Positions 8,357 to 18,106 of a stretch of DNA of 64,000 nucleotides are shown one piece after another. The stretch's first letter is position 1; each line of letters begins with the position of its first letter. The notes under the pieces are model-generated. The model saw only the letters and a list, made by a program, of their open reading frames with translations, ran no database searches and was not told the origin of the DNA. The stretch covers positions 1-64,000 of the forward strand of contig NZ_NFMA01000004.1 in NCBI RefSeq assembly GCF_002161175.1, given 5' to 3'. The stretch is from Flavonifractor sp. An100 (GTDB taxonomy: Bacteria; Bacillota; Clostridia; Oscillospirales; Oscillospiraceae). Both the position numbers and the translations under genes were made by a program.

Positions 8357-9076
8357 TTATCCCTGAATCAGAACCGCTGTCACATTGTCCGGCGCTCCCC
8401 GGTGCATGGCAATGTCCAGTAAACGCTGGCAGCAGGTCTCATCTTCTCCGCCGTGAATCACCTCATAGAGGATCTCCTGCTCTGTCACCACATTACTCAG
8501 GCCATCACTGCACAGCAGGAGATATTCCCCCTGCTTAAGCGGCTGGCGGAAGCAATCGGTGAGCAAAATCGGCTCCGCTCCCAAGGCCCGGGTAATCAAA
8601 TTTTTGTGGGGATGGTTTCGTGCCTCTTCCCGGGTCAGCTCTCCCCGCTCTACCATATCCTCCACAAGTGAGTGGTCTCGGGTGACTAACACAATCCCCG
8701 CCTGGCTGATATGATAGGCGCGGCTGTCCCCTTCATTCAGGATCAGCGCCTCTTCCTTACCAACCAACGCCGCCACCAAGGTGGTGCCCATTCCGGTGCA
8801 CTCCTCCTCTGTAGTAGCACGGCGAAAAATCTCTTGGTTTGCTAAAGCGGCCGCAGACTGCATCCGCTCCTGGTCGTTGGATTCCTTCTCCTGCTCCATA
8901 AACCGCTTCATGAAGAGGTCTACCGCCATGGCGCTTGCCACGTTTCCTGCCCGAGCGCCACCCATCCCATCGCAGACCAAAGCGATGATACGGCCATCCT
9001 CCATCTTCTGTGTGGCATAGGCATCTTGATTTTGCTGTCGGACTGCACCGCGATGGGTGATCCCCCATATCTGCAT
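8357..9076 (-). CDS. prpC: PP2C-family protein phosphatase (partner of PrkC)
   Basis: This metal-dependent Ser/Thr phosphatase reverses PrkC phosphorylation. The 239-aa protein has the PP2C signatures VCDGMGG and LLLCSDGLSN, and a late DNVTAVL. I start it at ATG 9076, which gives the family-typical MQIWGITHRGAVRQQNQD and is preceded by AGAGGACG. An upstream open extension is disfavoured. It lies between rlmN and prkC, an order conserved in many Firmicutes. Confidence 0.95.
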   Translation of the reverse strand: MQIWGITHRGAVRQQNQDAYATQKMEDGRIIALVCDGMGGARAGNVASAMAVDLFMKRFMEQEKESNDQERMQSAAALANQEIFRRATTEEECTGMGTTLVAALVGKEEALILNEGDSRAYHISQAGIVLVTRDHSLVEDMVERGELTREEARNHPHKNLITRALGAEPILLTDCFRQPLKQGEYLLLCSDGLSNVVTEQEILYEVIHGGEDETCCQRLLDIAMHRGAPDNVTAVLIQG

Positions 9077-9133
9077 GGAAATCGTCCTCTTTTCTGCCGG
9101 CATTCCGGCGCTGGTAAACAGTGGGGCAGACAA

Positions 9134-10162
9134 TCATCCGTTGTCCTGCCGCATCGCCTTCCGGCGAAGCTGCCCACAAGAAGCGTCAATATCGCTGCCG
9201 AGCCGGCGACGTACCGTTACTGTCACGCCATGGCTCTCCAGCCGTTTCTGAAACGCCGCCACACGGCGGCTAGGCTTTAAGGGGCTCTCCTCCACATTAT
9301 TCAGCGGAATGAGATTGACATGGCCTCCCGTCCCTTTCAGCAAGTGCGCCAAACGGTCCGCCTGCCAGTCCGAATCATTTACCCCATCAATCATAGCATA
9401 TTCGTAGGAGATTCGCCGCCCAGTGGTCTGGAAATACCGGCGGCAAGTGTCCATCAGCCGGTCCACTCCCACAGAACGATTTACCGGCATGATCTTAGAA
9501 CGAGTCTCATCGTCCGGTGCGTGCAGGGAAACGGATAATGTTAATTGTAACCCATATTCAGCCAGTTTGTCAATTTTCTCAACCAAACCACAGGTAGATA
9601 GAGAAATATGGCGCATCCCGATATTCATTCCATCGGGATGGTTAATGAGGGTAAGAAAACGAATCACCGTGTCAAAATTATCCAGGGGCTCCCCAATCCC
9701 CATTAACACAATATTAGAGATTGGCTCCCCGCTGTCCAGCTGGGTAAATAGCACTTGATCTACCATTTCTCCTGGTGTCAAGTCCCTTACCTTGCCAGCT
9801 AATGTGGACGCACAAAAAGCGCAGCCCATTCGGCACCCCACCTGGCAGGAGATACAGACCGTGTTTCCATGCTTATACCGCATAAACACTGTCTCAATGC
9901 AGTTTCCATCTCCCAGCTCCCAGAGGTATTTGATGGTCCCGTCCAACTGGGACACTTGTTTCCGTGCCACCTTAGGTGCCGTAAGAATACAAGTTTCCTT
10001 CAACTTCTGACGCAGCCCCTTGGAGAGATCACTCATCTCCTCAAAGGAGGTTACGCCCCGGTACAGCCACCGGAACACCTGCTTGGCGCGAAATGCGGGC
10101 TCCCCTTGGTCTTTGAACCACTGCGTGAGTTCTTCCAGGGTCATGGATTTTATGTCTACCAA
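9134..10162 (-). CDS. rlmN: Dual-specificity 23S rRNA/tRNA adenine-C2 methyltransferase
   Basis: RlmN is a radical-SAM enzyme that methylates C2 of A2503 in 23S rRNA and A37 in some tRNAs. The protein (342 aa from the chosen start) has the cluster motif CRMGCAFC and a second catalytic cysteine in STCGLVEK. I favour a TTG start at 10162 because AGAGAGG lies 9 bases upstream and it gives MVDIKSMTLEELTQW, close to related proteins; ATG 10144 lacks a ribosome-binding site at the right distance. It follows rsmB by 5 bases. Confidence 0.95.
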   Translation of the reverse strand: MVDIKSMTLEELTQWFKDQGEPAFRAKQVFRWLYRGVTSFEEMSDLSKGLRQKLKETCILTAPKVARKQVSQLDGTIKYLWELGDGNCIETVFMRYKHGNTVCISCQVGCRMGCAFCASTLAGKVRDLTPGEMVDQVLFTQLDSGEPISNIVLMGIGEPLDNFDTVIRFLTLINHPDGMNIGMRHISLSTCGLVEKIDKLAEYGLQLTLSVSLHAPDDETRSKIMPVNRSVGVDRLMDTCRRYFQTTGRRISYEYAMIDGVNDSDWQADRLAHLLKGTGGHVNLIPLNNVEESPLKPSRRVAAFQKRLESHGVTVTVRRRLGSDIDASCGQLRRKAMRQDNG

Positions 10163-10167
10163 AAGGT

Positions 10168-11496
10168 TCAACCTCTCTTTCGCAGCTTGCTGATGAAAAA
10201 GCCGTCTGTACCATGGCGGTGAGGCCAAAGGGTCACCATGCCAGCGGTAATTTCTCCAAGTGGTCCAGGAAGTGTAAAGGATTCCAGCTTGTAATCTATG
10301 TGGTCCGACAAAAAGCTCTGGACCACCTCTTCATTCTCCCGGTACAGCAGGGTACAAGTAGAATACAATAAAATTCCTCCCGGCCGTACATAACGGGCAG
10401 CATTATTTAAAATGGATCGCTGAATCTGAGGAAGCTCGGCCAAAGGCTCTGGGTCTTTATACCGGATATCCGGCTTTTTTCGAATGACACCCAAACCGGA
10501 GCAGGGTGCGTCTACAATCACCAAATCGAAGGCCTCGGCCCACTCCTCCCGATACACCTTTCCATCTGCTGTTTGGGGATGAATAATCGTCAGCCCCAGA
10601 CGTTCTGCCCCCGCCTGAATGAGCCGTTTTTTGTGGGGGTGCAGGTCACAGGAGATGATCTCACCCTGGTTTTTCATCACAATGGCCGCGGCAAAAGACT
10701 TTCCTCCCGGTGCGGCACAGCAATCCAGTACCCGCATGCCCGGCTCAGCAGCCGCAGCTAATATGGCGCACCGGGAAGCTGGATCCTGGATGTAAAATAG
10801 CCCCTCTTGAAATGCCTGCAGGCGCTCCAGATTTCCGGTTTTTGTCAGAATTACACAGTCCTCCAGCCAAGGGTGGGGCTGCACTTGGGCCTGTTCTGTC
10901 TCCAGCTGAGCCAGAAGCTCTTGTGTGGTAGTCCGGCAACGGTTGACCATCCCCGTCATGGGAGGCTGGCTGTTGTCAGCCGCCAAAAGTTGAGGGGTCT
11001 CCTGCTCACCAAGTGTAAGGAGAAATTCCTTTACCATCCACTCCGGGTGGGAGTAAAGAGTCGATAGGTACATGACCGGGTCCTGCTGGGGAATCACCGG
11101 CAGGTTGTCCCGGTTACGCTCCAAACTGCGCAGGATTCCGTTAACCATGCCCGCAGCTCGTGGATTTTTACAGTGGAGCTTCGTCATGGCAACCGCTCGA
11201 TTCACCGCCGCGCTGTGGGGGATTTTGGTTAAAAACAGCATCTGGTATGCCCCAAGGCGAAGAATCTGAAGCACCTTTCCTTCCATCCGTTTAAGGGGAA
11301 TATTGGAAAATTTGGAGAGATAGAAGTCCAGCAACATCTGATTTTGGAGCACGCCAAAGCAAAGCTGCGTGGCCAGGGCCGCATCTCTGTGATCTAGACC
11401 AGCTGCTGACAGCTGCTTTTTTAGCTCGCCGTCTGTCCAACCACCCTGTCTCTGGCAGGCGTTCAGCGTCAACATTGCCACTTCCCGAGCATCCAT
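10168..11496 (-). CDS. rsmB: 16S rRNA m5C967 methyltransferase
   Basis: This SAM-dependent enzyme makes m5C967 in 16S rRNA. The 442-aa protein has an N-terminal NusB-like RNA-binding domain (about 1-145) and a C-terminal methyltransferase domain. The latter carries the SAM loop CCAAPGGKSFA, the DAPCSGLG motif and YSTCTL, whose cysteines are the usual catalytic pair. It lies between fmt and rlmN as in other Firmicutes. Confidence 0.95.
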   Translation of the reverse strand: MDAREVAMLTLNACQRQGGWTDGELKKQLSAAGLDHRDAALATQLCFGVLQNQMLLDFYLSKFSNIPLKRMEGKVLQILRLGAYQMLFLTKIPHSAAVNRAVAMTKLHCKNPRAAGMVNGILRSLERNRDNLPVIPQQDPVMYLSTLYSHPEWMVKEFLLTLGEQETPQLLAADNSQPPMTGMVNRCRTTTQELLAQLETEQAQVQPHPWLEDCVILTKTGNLERLQAFQEGLFYIQDPASRCAILAAAAEPGMRVLDCCAAPGGKSFAAAIVMKNQGEIISCDLHPHKKRLIQAGAERLGLTIIHPQTADGKVYREEWAEAFDLVIVDAPCSGLGVIRKKPDIRYKDPEPLAELPQIQRSILNNAARYVRPGGILLYSTCTLLYRENEEVVQSFLSDHIDYKLESFTLPGPLGEITAGMVTLWPHRHGTDGFFISKLRKRG

Positions 11497-11534
11497 TTCT
11501 TTTCGCCTCCTTCTCTCCTATTGTCCGCTAGGAC

Positions 11535-12467
11535 TCAATTCTTTGATGCGTCAATGGGATGGCCGCGCAAATAATCACCAGCCGCCATCCGTCTGCTGCC
11601 GGGAGCCTGCAGCTCCAACAGGCGCAACACCTGCCCATCTCCACAGGCCACATCAATTCCATCGCTGCCTGTCCGCACCACCGTTCCAGGCGCTTTGGTT
11701 GTAGTTTCCCCTGTCTCCACAGAGGCAAACACCTTTACCGGTTCCTTGGAGAAAATGTCAGTGGAAGTGGCAGGCCAGGGCACCAGTCCACGAATTTTAT
11801 TGTGGATGGACCGGGCCGGCTGCTCCCAGTCAATGGGAGACAAGCTACGGGAAAGCATGGGGGCCAGAGTCACTTTCGCTGGATCCTGAGGCATGCGGCT
11901 AGCAGTTCCGTCAGCAATCTGTGCCACCGTTTTGACCAACAGTTCCCCTCCCATTTGAGCCAGACGGTCATGTACCGTCTCCACCGTCTCATTGGGATCA
12001 ATGGGCGTAGCCAACTGCGCGATAATATCTCCCGCATCCAATTCCGAAGCCATGTGCATAATCGTCACACCGGTTTCCTGCTCTCCATTGATGACAGCCC
12101 AATGGATGGGGGCTGAGCCGCGATATTTGGGGAGCAGAGAGGAGTGGACATTGATACACCCCTTGGGAGGCAGGGCAAGAATATCATCGGGCAAAATACG
12201 GCCATAGGCCGCTACCACAATCAACTCCGGGTTCAGTTCCTTCAATTGCGCCAAGGCTGTCCCATCCCGTAGCTTTGTGGGCTGGAATACCGGGATTCCG
12301 TGACTCTGTGCGCAGGCTTTGACCGGAGTTGGCTGGAGCTTATTCTGGTGGCGCCCCACCGGTTTGTCCGGTTGGCTGAATACCCCGCACACCTCATGTC
12401 CCGCCTGCACCAGAGCCTCCAGGGACGGGACGGCAAAATCGGGCGTACCCATAAAGACAATTCTCAT
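11535..12467 (-). CDS. fmt: Methionyl-tRNA formyltransferase
   Basis: Fmt formylates initiator Met-tRNA using 10-formyl-tetrahydrofolate. The 310-aa protein has the standard N-terminal MRIVFMGTPDFAVPSLEAL and the active-site region INVHSSLLPKYRGSAPI. Its ATG overlaps the def stop (ATGA), so formylation and deformylation genes are coupled. Length is normal for the family. Confidence 0.97.
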   Translation of the reverse strand: MRIVFMGTPDFAVPSLEALVQAGHEVCGVFSQPDKPVGRHQNKLQPTPVKACAQSHGIPVFQPTKLRDGTALAQLKELNPELIVVAAYGRILPDDILALPPKGCINVHSSLLPKYRGSAPIHWAVINGEQETGVTIMHMASELDAGDIIAQLATPIDPNETVETVHDRLAQMGGELLVKTVAQIADGTASRMPQDPAKVTLAPMLSRSLSPIDWEQPARSIHNKIRGLVPWPATSTDIFSKEPVKVFASVETGETTTKAPGTVVRTGSDGIDVACGDGQVLRLLELQAPGSRRMAAGDYLRGHPIDASKN

Positions 12468-12961
12468 TGTCCCTCCTCCTGCTCCTCCACCATGGCATCC
12501 AGTTCTTCACTGGTATACAGCTTTTCACACAGCTCGGTAAATAGGTGGCCATCCAGATGGCTCAATTCATGACAGAAGCAGCGGGCCGTTATATCCCGTC
12601 CCTCTACCTCAAACCAATCGCCCTTGCGGTCCTGGGCACGCACTTTTACCCAGTCCGGACGCTTCACATATCCCCACATACCGGGCACAGACAGACAGCC
12701 CTCCAGGCCATCCTGCTCCCCGCTCTGTTCCAGGATCTCTGGATTGACCAGCTCCAGCATTTCCCCTCTCTCGTTAATAACAATCACTGCACGGCGGAGA
12801 ATGCCCACCTGAGGGGCTGCCAAACCTAGTCCATTTGCCTCAGCCAGTGTCTGCTTCAAATCATCCAGAAGATCCGCCAATTTCTCATCAAACTTTGTTA
12901 CCGGATGGCACATCTTCCCCAACACGGGATCGCCCTTTTTCACAATTTCACGAATTGCCAT
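12464..12961 (-). CDS. def: Peptide deformylase
   Basis: This metal enzyme removes the formyl group from nascent N-termini. The 165-aa protein has the three family motifs: GLAAPQVG, EGCLSVPG with the metal-binding cysteine, and the metal-binding HELSH. ATG 12961 follows AAGGAGAAACGACA. An open frame extending upstream into priA is rejected because it has no ribosome-binding site and falls outside the family. It overlaps fmt downstream. Confidence 0.96.
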   Translation of the reverse strand: MAIREIVKKGDPVLGKMCHPVTKFDEKLADLLDDLKQTLAEANGLGLAAPQVGILRRAVIVINERGEMLELVNPEILEQSGEQDGLEGCLSVPGMWGYVKRPDWVKVRAQDRKGDWFEVEGRDITARCFCHELSHLDGHLFTELCEKLYTSEELDAMVEEQEEGQ

Positions 12962-12986
12962 TGTCGTTTCTCCTTCTGTGGTAAAA

Positions 12987-15452
12987 TTAACTGTTATAGG
13001 GGTCCAGGTCTGCATAGACCGAGATCCCTCTGTTTTCTTTATCCTGGTGGGCAGAACGCAACAGATGGGCAATGAACGCCCGGGCCGCCTTGCCCATGTG
13101 CCCGGTCAGGGTTAAACGATACCGGTAGCGGTTATTGACTTTGGCTACCGAGGTTGGCGCCGGTCCTAAGATTCGCCAATGTCCCTCTTTGTCCAGTCCC
13201 GCTTCCAGAGCCCGCCGAAGTCGGACACAACACCGAAGAACCCCACCTTCGTCCAAGCCGGAAGCGGTTAAAACCACCAGATCGGTAAAGGGCGGATACC
13301 CCCGCAGACGGCGCAGCTGGATTTCTGTGCGGTAAAACGAATCATAGTCCTGACGGGCGGAAAATCGAATGACATCGTTATCCGGAGTGTAGGTTTGGAT
13401 CACCGCTCTCCCTCGCTTTTCCCCCCGGCCCGCCCGCCCCACTACCTGAGTAAGCAGGGAGAAGGTGCGTTCACCCGCCCGAAAATCATCCACATATAGG
13501 GACAAATCCGGAGCGATTACCCCCACCAGCGTCACGTTTTCAAAGTCCAGACCCTTGGCCACCATCTGTGTTCCCACTAAAATTGGAATTTTCTCCTTCC
13601 GAAAACGTTCCAAAATCTCCTCATGAGGGTGGGCAGAGGATACGGTATCGGTATCCATCCGCAGCACCTCAACACCCGGGAAGCGGTCTTCCACCTCCTC
13701 CTGGAGCCGTTGGGTGCCGATGCCGATAAAATTCAACATTCCTCCGCATTGCGGACAGGATGGCGGTAACGGCTGGGAATAGCCACAGTGGTGACACATC
13801 AACCGATGGTTGGCCGAGTGATAGGTCAGTTTTACTGAGCACCTGGGGCACTCCGGGACAAACCCACACTCCCCACAGGTCACCATTCGATTGGCTCCCC
13901 GCCGGTTCAAAAATAGAATCGTCTGTTCCCCACGCGCCAAATTCTCTTCCAATTCCCGGCAGAGCACCTGGCTCAAGGCAGTCACATTCCGCCTGGCCAG
14001 TTCCTCCTTCATATCGGCAATCAGAACGTCAGGCAATGCCTTTTGATTGTAACGGCTGCGCAGGTAAAAGCAGTGGTAGTTTCCTCTCTGGGACTGATAC
14101 ATGGTCTCCACACACGGAGTGGCCGACCCCAGCACCAGAAGGGCCCCATTTTGCACACACCGGTATTTGGCCACATCCCGTGCGTGGTAGCGGGGCGCCT
14201 GCTCGGACTTGTAGCTGCCTTCCTGCTCCTCATCCAGGATTATCAATCCCAAATTCTCCAAAGGTGCAAAAACGGCGGAGCGGGTTCCGATCACAACCTT
14301 TGCCTCTCCCTTGCGTACCCGCTTCCACTCATCGTACCGCTCTCCTGCCCGCAAAGAGCTGTGCAGGACGGCTATGCTGTCCCCTAGGTAGGAAGTAAAT
14401 ACCCTTAACAGCTGCGGTGTAAGAACGATTTCCGGAACTAATACCAGTGCTGTCCGCCCTCTGGACAACGTCTGCTGTATGAGGCGAACATAGACCTGGG
14501 TCTTCCCGCTGCCAGTCACACCATACAACAGGGCTGCGGCCGGTTTTTCCGACTTCGCCAAAGCATCCAGCCCCTCAAAGGCGCTCTGCTGCTCCGCATT
14601 TAAAATGGGAGGCGGCAGCGGATCTACCTCCTCCACCTTGGGGCGGCGGAAGACCTCTCGATTTTCCAGCGTCAGTATCCCACTTTTTTCCAGAGAGCGG
14701 ATGGTGGGCATAGAGGCCCCGGTAAAATAACACAGCTCCTTGGCTGACGCTGCCCCAAGAGAGCAGAGTAGCTCCGTAACCGAGTAGCGCAGGGGAGCAC
14801 TTCGGCGCCGGGGTGACACCATAGCCATTGCATCCTCCGGAGGAATGGCCAGCACCGCCATTTTTTCCGACTTATCCCCAATCCCACGCTGGGTACTGGT
14901 TTCCCAAACCCCAACTTGTTCCTCCACCAAGCGGCGGATAGCCGGATTAGGGTCCCGGGTGCCAAAGGCCAAGCGAATTTGCTCCATATCGCCCTGCCCG
15001 CCCCAGGAATACAGCAGTTCCAACAGCTGCTTGGCTCCGGAATGCTTTTGGACGGTAGCCTCCGCCTCTGTCCGGTCTACTCCCTCCCGAATCTTGACAC
15101 AGTCCCTCAGAGCAAAGGACAAGCCAGCCGGAAGCATCGCTTTTACACAGTCATAAACGGTGCAGAAATAACGCTCCCGCATCCAGAGAGCCAGTTGGAT
15201 GGCCAAGTGGTCCAGCACAGGCGCTTCGTCTAAAAGAGCCTGAATTGCTTTAAGGGCAGTACCTACGGAGGGCTGCTGTTGCACCGATAAAACGATCCCC
15301 TCTGAGCCCCGGTTTCCAGAGCCAAATGGAACCAAGACCCGAATCCCCGGTACCACTTGCCCCTCCAATTCCGTGGGGATCAAATAGTCATAAGGCCGGT
15401 CAATGGCGTAAATCGCCTTTGCAACCGCCACCTTTGCCACGCTGCGCCCCAC
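12987..15452 (-). CDS. priA: Primosomal protein N', replication restart helicase
   Basis: PriA recognises stalled forks and loads the replisome. The 821-aa protein has an N-terminal DNA-binding region, Walker A GVTGSGKTQVY and a Walker B box DEEQ. The zinc-binding insert carries CGECG, CPRC, CHHCG and CPQC, and helicase motifs V-VI are present (VGTQMVAKGLDF, QVVGRAGRG). I choose GTG 15452 because GGGAGG lies 7 bases upstream and the protein then begins with the family-like GRSVAKVAVAKAIY. In Bacillus coaBC lies between rpoZ and priA; it is absent here. Confidence 0.95.
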   Translation of the reverse strand: MGRSVAKVAVAKAIYAIDRPYDYLIPTELEGQVVPGIRVLVPFGSGNRGSEGIVLSVQQQPSVGTALKAIQALLDEAPVLDHLAIQLALWMRERYFCTVYDCVKAMLPAGLSFALRDCVKIREGVDRTEAEATVQKHSGAKQLLELLYSWGGQGDMEQIRLAFGTRDPNPAIRRLVEEQVGVWETSTQRGIGDKSEKMAVLAIPPEDAMAMVSPRRRSAPLRYSVTELLCSLGAASAKELCYFTGASMPTIRSLEKSGILTLENREVFRRPKVEEVDPLPPPILNAEQQSAFEGLDALAKSEKPAAALLYGVTGSGKTQVYVRLIQQTLSRGRTALVLVPEIVLTPQLLRVFTSYLGDSIAVLHSSLRAGERYDEWKRVRKGEAKVVIGTRSAVFAPLENLGLIILDEEQEGSYKSEQAPRYHARDVAKYRCVQNGALLVLGSATPCVETMYQSQRGNYHCFYLRSRYNQKALPDVLIADMKEELARRNVTALSQVLCRELEENLARGEQTILFLNRRGANRMVTCGECGFVPECPRCSVKLTYHSANHRLMCHHCGYSQPLPPSCPQCGGMLNFIGIGTQRLQEEVEDRFPGVEVLRMDTDTVSSAHPHEEILERFRKEKIPILVGTQMVAKGLDFENVTLVGVIAPDLSLYVDDFRAGERTFSLLTQVVGRAGRGEKRGRAVIQTYTPDNDVIRFSARQDYDSFYRTEIQLRRLRGYPPFTDLVVLTASGLDEGGVLRCCVRLRRALEAGLDKEGHWRILGPAPTSVAKVNNRYRYRLTLTGHMGKAARAFIAHLLRSAHQDKENRGISVYADLDPYNS

Positions 15453-15528
15453 AGATGTACCTCCCTCTCCAAAACTTTGCCAAGGAACAGAAAGCAAGCG
15501 CAGGGTCTCCCCTTCGCTTGCTCCCTAA

Positions 15529-15726
15529 TCATTCCTGTTCTGTGCGGTCCAGCTTTCCTTCTGCCACCTCTCGGATGGCAATGCTAACCGGCTTATCCTC
15601 CAGAGGCTCACCGGTCAACTCCGCCTCGCTGGCAATTTCACGGGCACGGTGGGCTACGACGTTTACCAGTTGATATCGGCTGGGCACCTTTTTCAGCAAA
15701 TCTTTCATAGCAGGATAGAGCATCAT
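15529..15726 (-). CDS. rpoZ: RNA polymerase omega subunit
   Basis: Omega helps assemble and stabilise RNA polymerase. The short (65-aa) protein carries the conserved core SRYQLVNVVAHRAREIA and the position between gmk and priA that is standard in Firmicutes. Confidence 0.92.
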   Translation of the reverse strand: MMLYPAMKDLLKKVPSRYQLVNVVAHRAREIASEAELTGEPLEDKPVSIAIREVAEGKLDRTEQE

Positions 15727-15771
15727 AATACAAGACTCCTTTTCTCAATTCAAAACATAGGGGCAGCAGAT

Positions 15772-16386
15772 TTAGGAGAACTGGGCAAGCATTTGCTTGC
15801 GGTTCTCGACCCGACATTCTGCCGCAGTAAGGATCGACTCAATCTCATGCACCGCGTTGGAGACCTTATCGTTGATCACCAAAAAGTCGTATTTGGGAAT
15901 TTCCTGAAATTCTGTCCGAGCCTTTTCCAGCCGTCCAGCAATGACATCCTCGCTGTCTGTATTTCGGTTGTGCAAACGCCGGGACAACTCCTCAAAGGAT
16001 GGAGGAATAATGAAGATGAACAGGGCCTGTGGGCAGCGCTCCCGCACCTTTGCCGCTCCCTGTACTTCAATATCCAACAGCACATCGATTCCCGCATCCA
16101 GCCGGTCTTGAATTGCTTTCAGAGAGGTGCCATAGTAGTGGTTCACATACTCGGCATACTCCAAAAGCTCATTGGCGGCAATCATTCGTTCAAATTCTTC
16201 TCGGGAAACAAAATTGTAGTTGACTCCGTCCTGCTCTCCCACTCGGGGCTGCCGGGTGGTGTAAGAAACGGAAAAATAAATGTTGTCCCGCTGCCCAAGC
16301 AACTCTGCAATCACCGTACTTTTACCAACGCCAGAAGGCCCTGAGAGGACAATCAGCTGTCCCTTTTCTTTTTTCTTTATTGCCAC
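15772..16386 (-). CDS. gmk: Guanylate kinase
   Basis: Gmk phosphorylates GMP to GDP. The 204-aa protein has the P-loop [10 protein letters not shown] and the GMP-binding stretch containing [17 protein letters not shown]. The start overlaps the remA end by ten bases, implying coupling. The yicC-remA-gmk-rpoZ order is conserved. Confidence 0.97.
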   Translation of the reverse strand: MAIKKKEKGQLIVLSGPSGVGKSTVIAELLGQRDNIYFSVSYTTRQPRVGEQDGVNYNFVSREEFERMIAANELLEYAEYVNHYYGTSLKAIQDRLDAGIDVLLDIEVQGAAKVRERCPQALFIFIIPPSFEELSRRLHNRNTDSEDVIAGRLEKARTEFQEIPKYDFLVINDKVSNAVHEIESILTAAECRVENRKQMLAQFS

Positions 16387-16649
16387 GGCGCTTCTTCCTC
16401 CTCTTCTGCGTCCTTTTCCCCATTTAGCCGCCCGGAAACCGTCTCAGGCTGAAGGGCCGAGAGCACCAGATGGTCATTGTCCATGATCAGGACGGCACGA
16501 GTCCTTCTGCCATACGTGGCATCAATCAGTCCCCCACGATCCCTCGCTTCCTGGACCATACGCTTGATTGGAGCCGAATCCGGACTGACAATGGCGATCA
16601 ATCGGCTGGCAGAAACCAGGTTTCCAAACCCGATATTGATCAGTTTCAC
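16377..16649 (-). CDS. remA: RemA-family DNA-binding regulator (DUF370)
   Basis: In Bacillus subtilis RemA activates extracellular-matrix and osmoprotection genes by binding upstream DNA as an oligomer. This 90-aa protein begins [20 protein letters not shown] and contains [13 protein letters not shown], both typical, and ends in an acidic tail ([11 protein letters not shown]). The targets in this organism are unknown. Confidence 0.93.
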   Translation of the reverse strand: MKLINIGFGNLVSASRLIAIVSPDSAPIKRMVQEARDRGGLIDATYGRRTRAVLIMDNDHLVLSALQPETVSGRLNGEKDAEEEEEAPWQ

Positions 16650-16661
16650 CGCCAGTCCCCC

Positions 16662-17540
16662 TTATTCAATATTCTGGACCTGCTCCCGGATCTTCTCAAT
16701 CTCAGCCTTGATGTCCACCACATGGCGGGCAATCTCCAAATCACTGCATTTGGAGCCGATGGTATTGGCCTCCCGATTAAACTCCTGAATTAAAAAGTCC
16801 AGCTTACGGCCAGTGGCCCCTCCCTTGGAAAGCATTTCCCGCAGCTGTCCGATGTGGCTGCGCAGGCGTACGGTCTCCTCGTCTACGGCAATTTTGTCCG
16901 CAAAAATAGCTGCCTCGGTCAGGATCCGGGCTGGGTCCAACTGAGTATTGGCCAGCACCTCGCTCATTCGAGCCTCCAGCTTCGCCCGATACTCCGATAC
17001 AGTTTGAGGCGAACGCTCTTCCACCAAAGCTACCTTGGCTTCAATCGTCGCCGCACGGGAGAGGATATCCTCCCGCAGACGCTCTCCCTCTCGGGTTCGC
17101 ATCTGGTCAAAATCCGTCAGGGCTCGATCCAGCACGGAGCAGATGTCCTTTGCCATCTGTTCCACGTCCTCCTCGGCTTTTTCCGCCAGAAGAACGTCCG
17201 GGAACCGGGAAAGCAGAGACACCGATATATCATTGGTCAGGCCGTAAGCCTGAGCCAGTTCTGTGAGGGCTGCATAATATCCGTCCGCCACCGGTTTGTT
17301 CACCGACACCTGAACCTTTTCCGCATTTCCATTGTCCAGGGTGACAAATACGTCCACCTTTCCTCTGGAAATGGTGTTCTGGACTCGGGCTTTCATCCCG
17401 TCTTCCGCAAACAGATACAGCCTTGGAATCCGGACATTGCAATCTAAATAGCGGTTATTCACCGAGCGCAGCTCCACGGTAATTGTACAGCCGTTGACGG
17501 TCTCCTCCGCCCGGCCATATCCTGTCATACTTTTGACCAA
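16662..17540 (-). CDS. YicC/YloC-family endoribonuclease
   Basis: YicC-family proteins are endoribonucleases; the E. coli member helps degrade the small RNA RyhB. The 292-aa protein has the family's start MVKSMTGYGRAEE when begun at TTG 17540, which sits ten bases after AAGGAG; an ATG upstream has no such signal. The C-terminal half contains DKIAVDEETVRLRSHI and FLIQEFNREANTIGSK, both diagnostic. It is the first gene of the conserved yicC-remA-gmk-rpoZ group. Confidence 0.93.
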   Translation of the reverse strand: MVKSMTGYGRAEETVNGCTITVELRSVNNRYLDCNVRIPRLYLFAEDGMKARVQNTISRGKVDVFVTLDNGNAEKVQVSVNKPVADGYYAALTELAQAYGLTNDISVSLLSRFPDVLLAEKAEEDVEQMAKDICSVLDRALTDFDQMRTREGERLREDILSRAATIEAKVALVEERSPQTVSEYRAKLEARMSEVLANTQLDPARILTEAAIFADKIAVDEETVRLRSHIGQLREMLSKGGATGRKLDFLIQEFNREANTIGSKCSDLEIARHVVDIKAEIEKIREQVQNIE

Positions 17541-17572
17541 TTTGGTCACACTCCTTATTGTGCAATTCCCGA

Positions 17573-18106
17573 TTACCACCGCCGACCTGGACCGATACGG
17601 TGATACAGCAGAGAAATCAGCCTAGACAGGCCGATATCATAGGCGATAAACAATACGTTACCTGCCAAATAGAGCACAGCCCCACTTAATTTAGGCAGAT
17701 GAGAAAGCATGGGAAGGAACAGCTCACCAAATACAAACCAGACCAGTGTCAGCACCCCATTAAAGAACAGAAGTTTCAGACACCACTCAAGTTTCTTGTT
17801 CCGTAACGCCTCAATCTGGCCCTTTGCCACAGGGTATACGCCTAAAAACAGTACATACAGTAGTGCAATGCCTTTGTCCGGCAAGAGGAACAGCCCTAAT
17901 ACACCGGCAGCAGCCCAACACAAATACCCAGCTGCTCGTCCCACCGCCAACACTCCTGCCACCGGAAACAGTCCGGCCACAGCAGCAAGGCCTACTCGTC
18001 CAGAAGGCACCAGACAGGCCAACCACAGCAGCACCAGACTGCCGGCTGCTAAAATGCCCCCCACCGCAATCATACGGCTGTGACTGGAATCCCAACGTTT
18101 GGCCAT
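17573..18106 (-). CDS. Hypothetical membrane protein (about 5 TM)
   Basis: The 177-aa protein has a short basic N-terminus and about five hydrophobic segments (near residues 12-33, 38-55, 58-92, 108-130 and 138-160). No catalytic motif is seen. It begins directly after the DnaJ-like gene and precedes yicC by 32 bases, so it is probably part of the same transcript. I cannot assign a family. Confidence 0.75.
   Translation of the reverse strand: MAKRWDSSHSRMIAVGGILAAGSLVLLWLACLVPSGRVGLAAVAGLFPVAGVLAVGRAAGYLCWAAAGVLGLFLLPDKGIALLYVLFLGVYPVAKGQIEALRNKKLEWCLKLLFFNGVLTLVWFVFGELFLPMLSHLPKLSGAVLYLAGNVLFIAYDIGLSRLISLLYHRIGPGRRW

Noticed and set aside
12987-15452. PriA Walker B DEEQ instead of DEEH as a defect
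   Set aside because: As far as I know DEEQ followed by a tyrosine-lysine-rich stretch is frequent in clostridial PriA proteins, so it is not a sign of inactivation.
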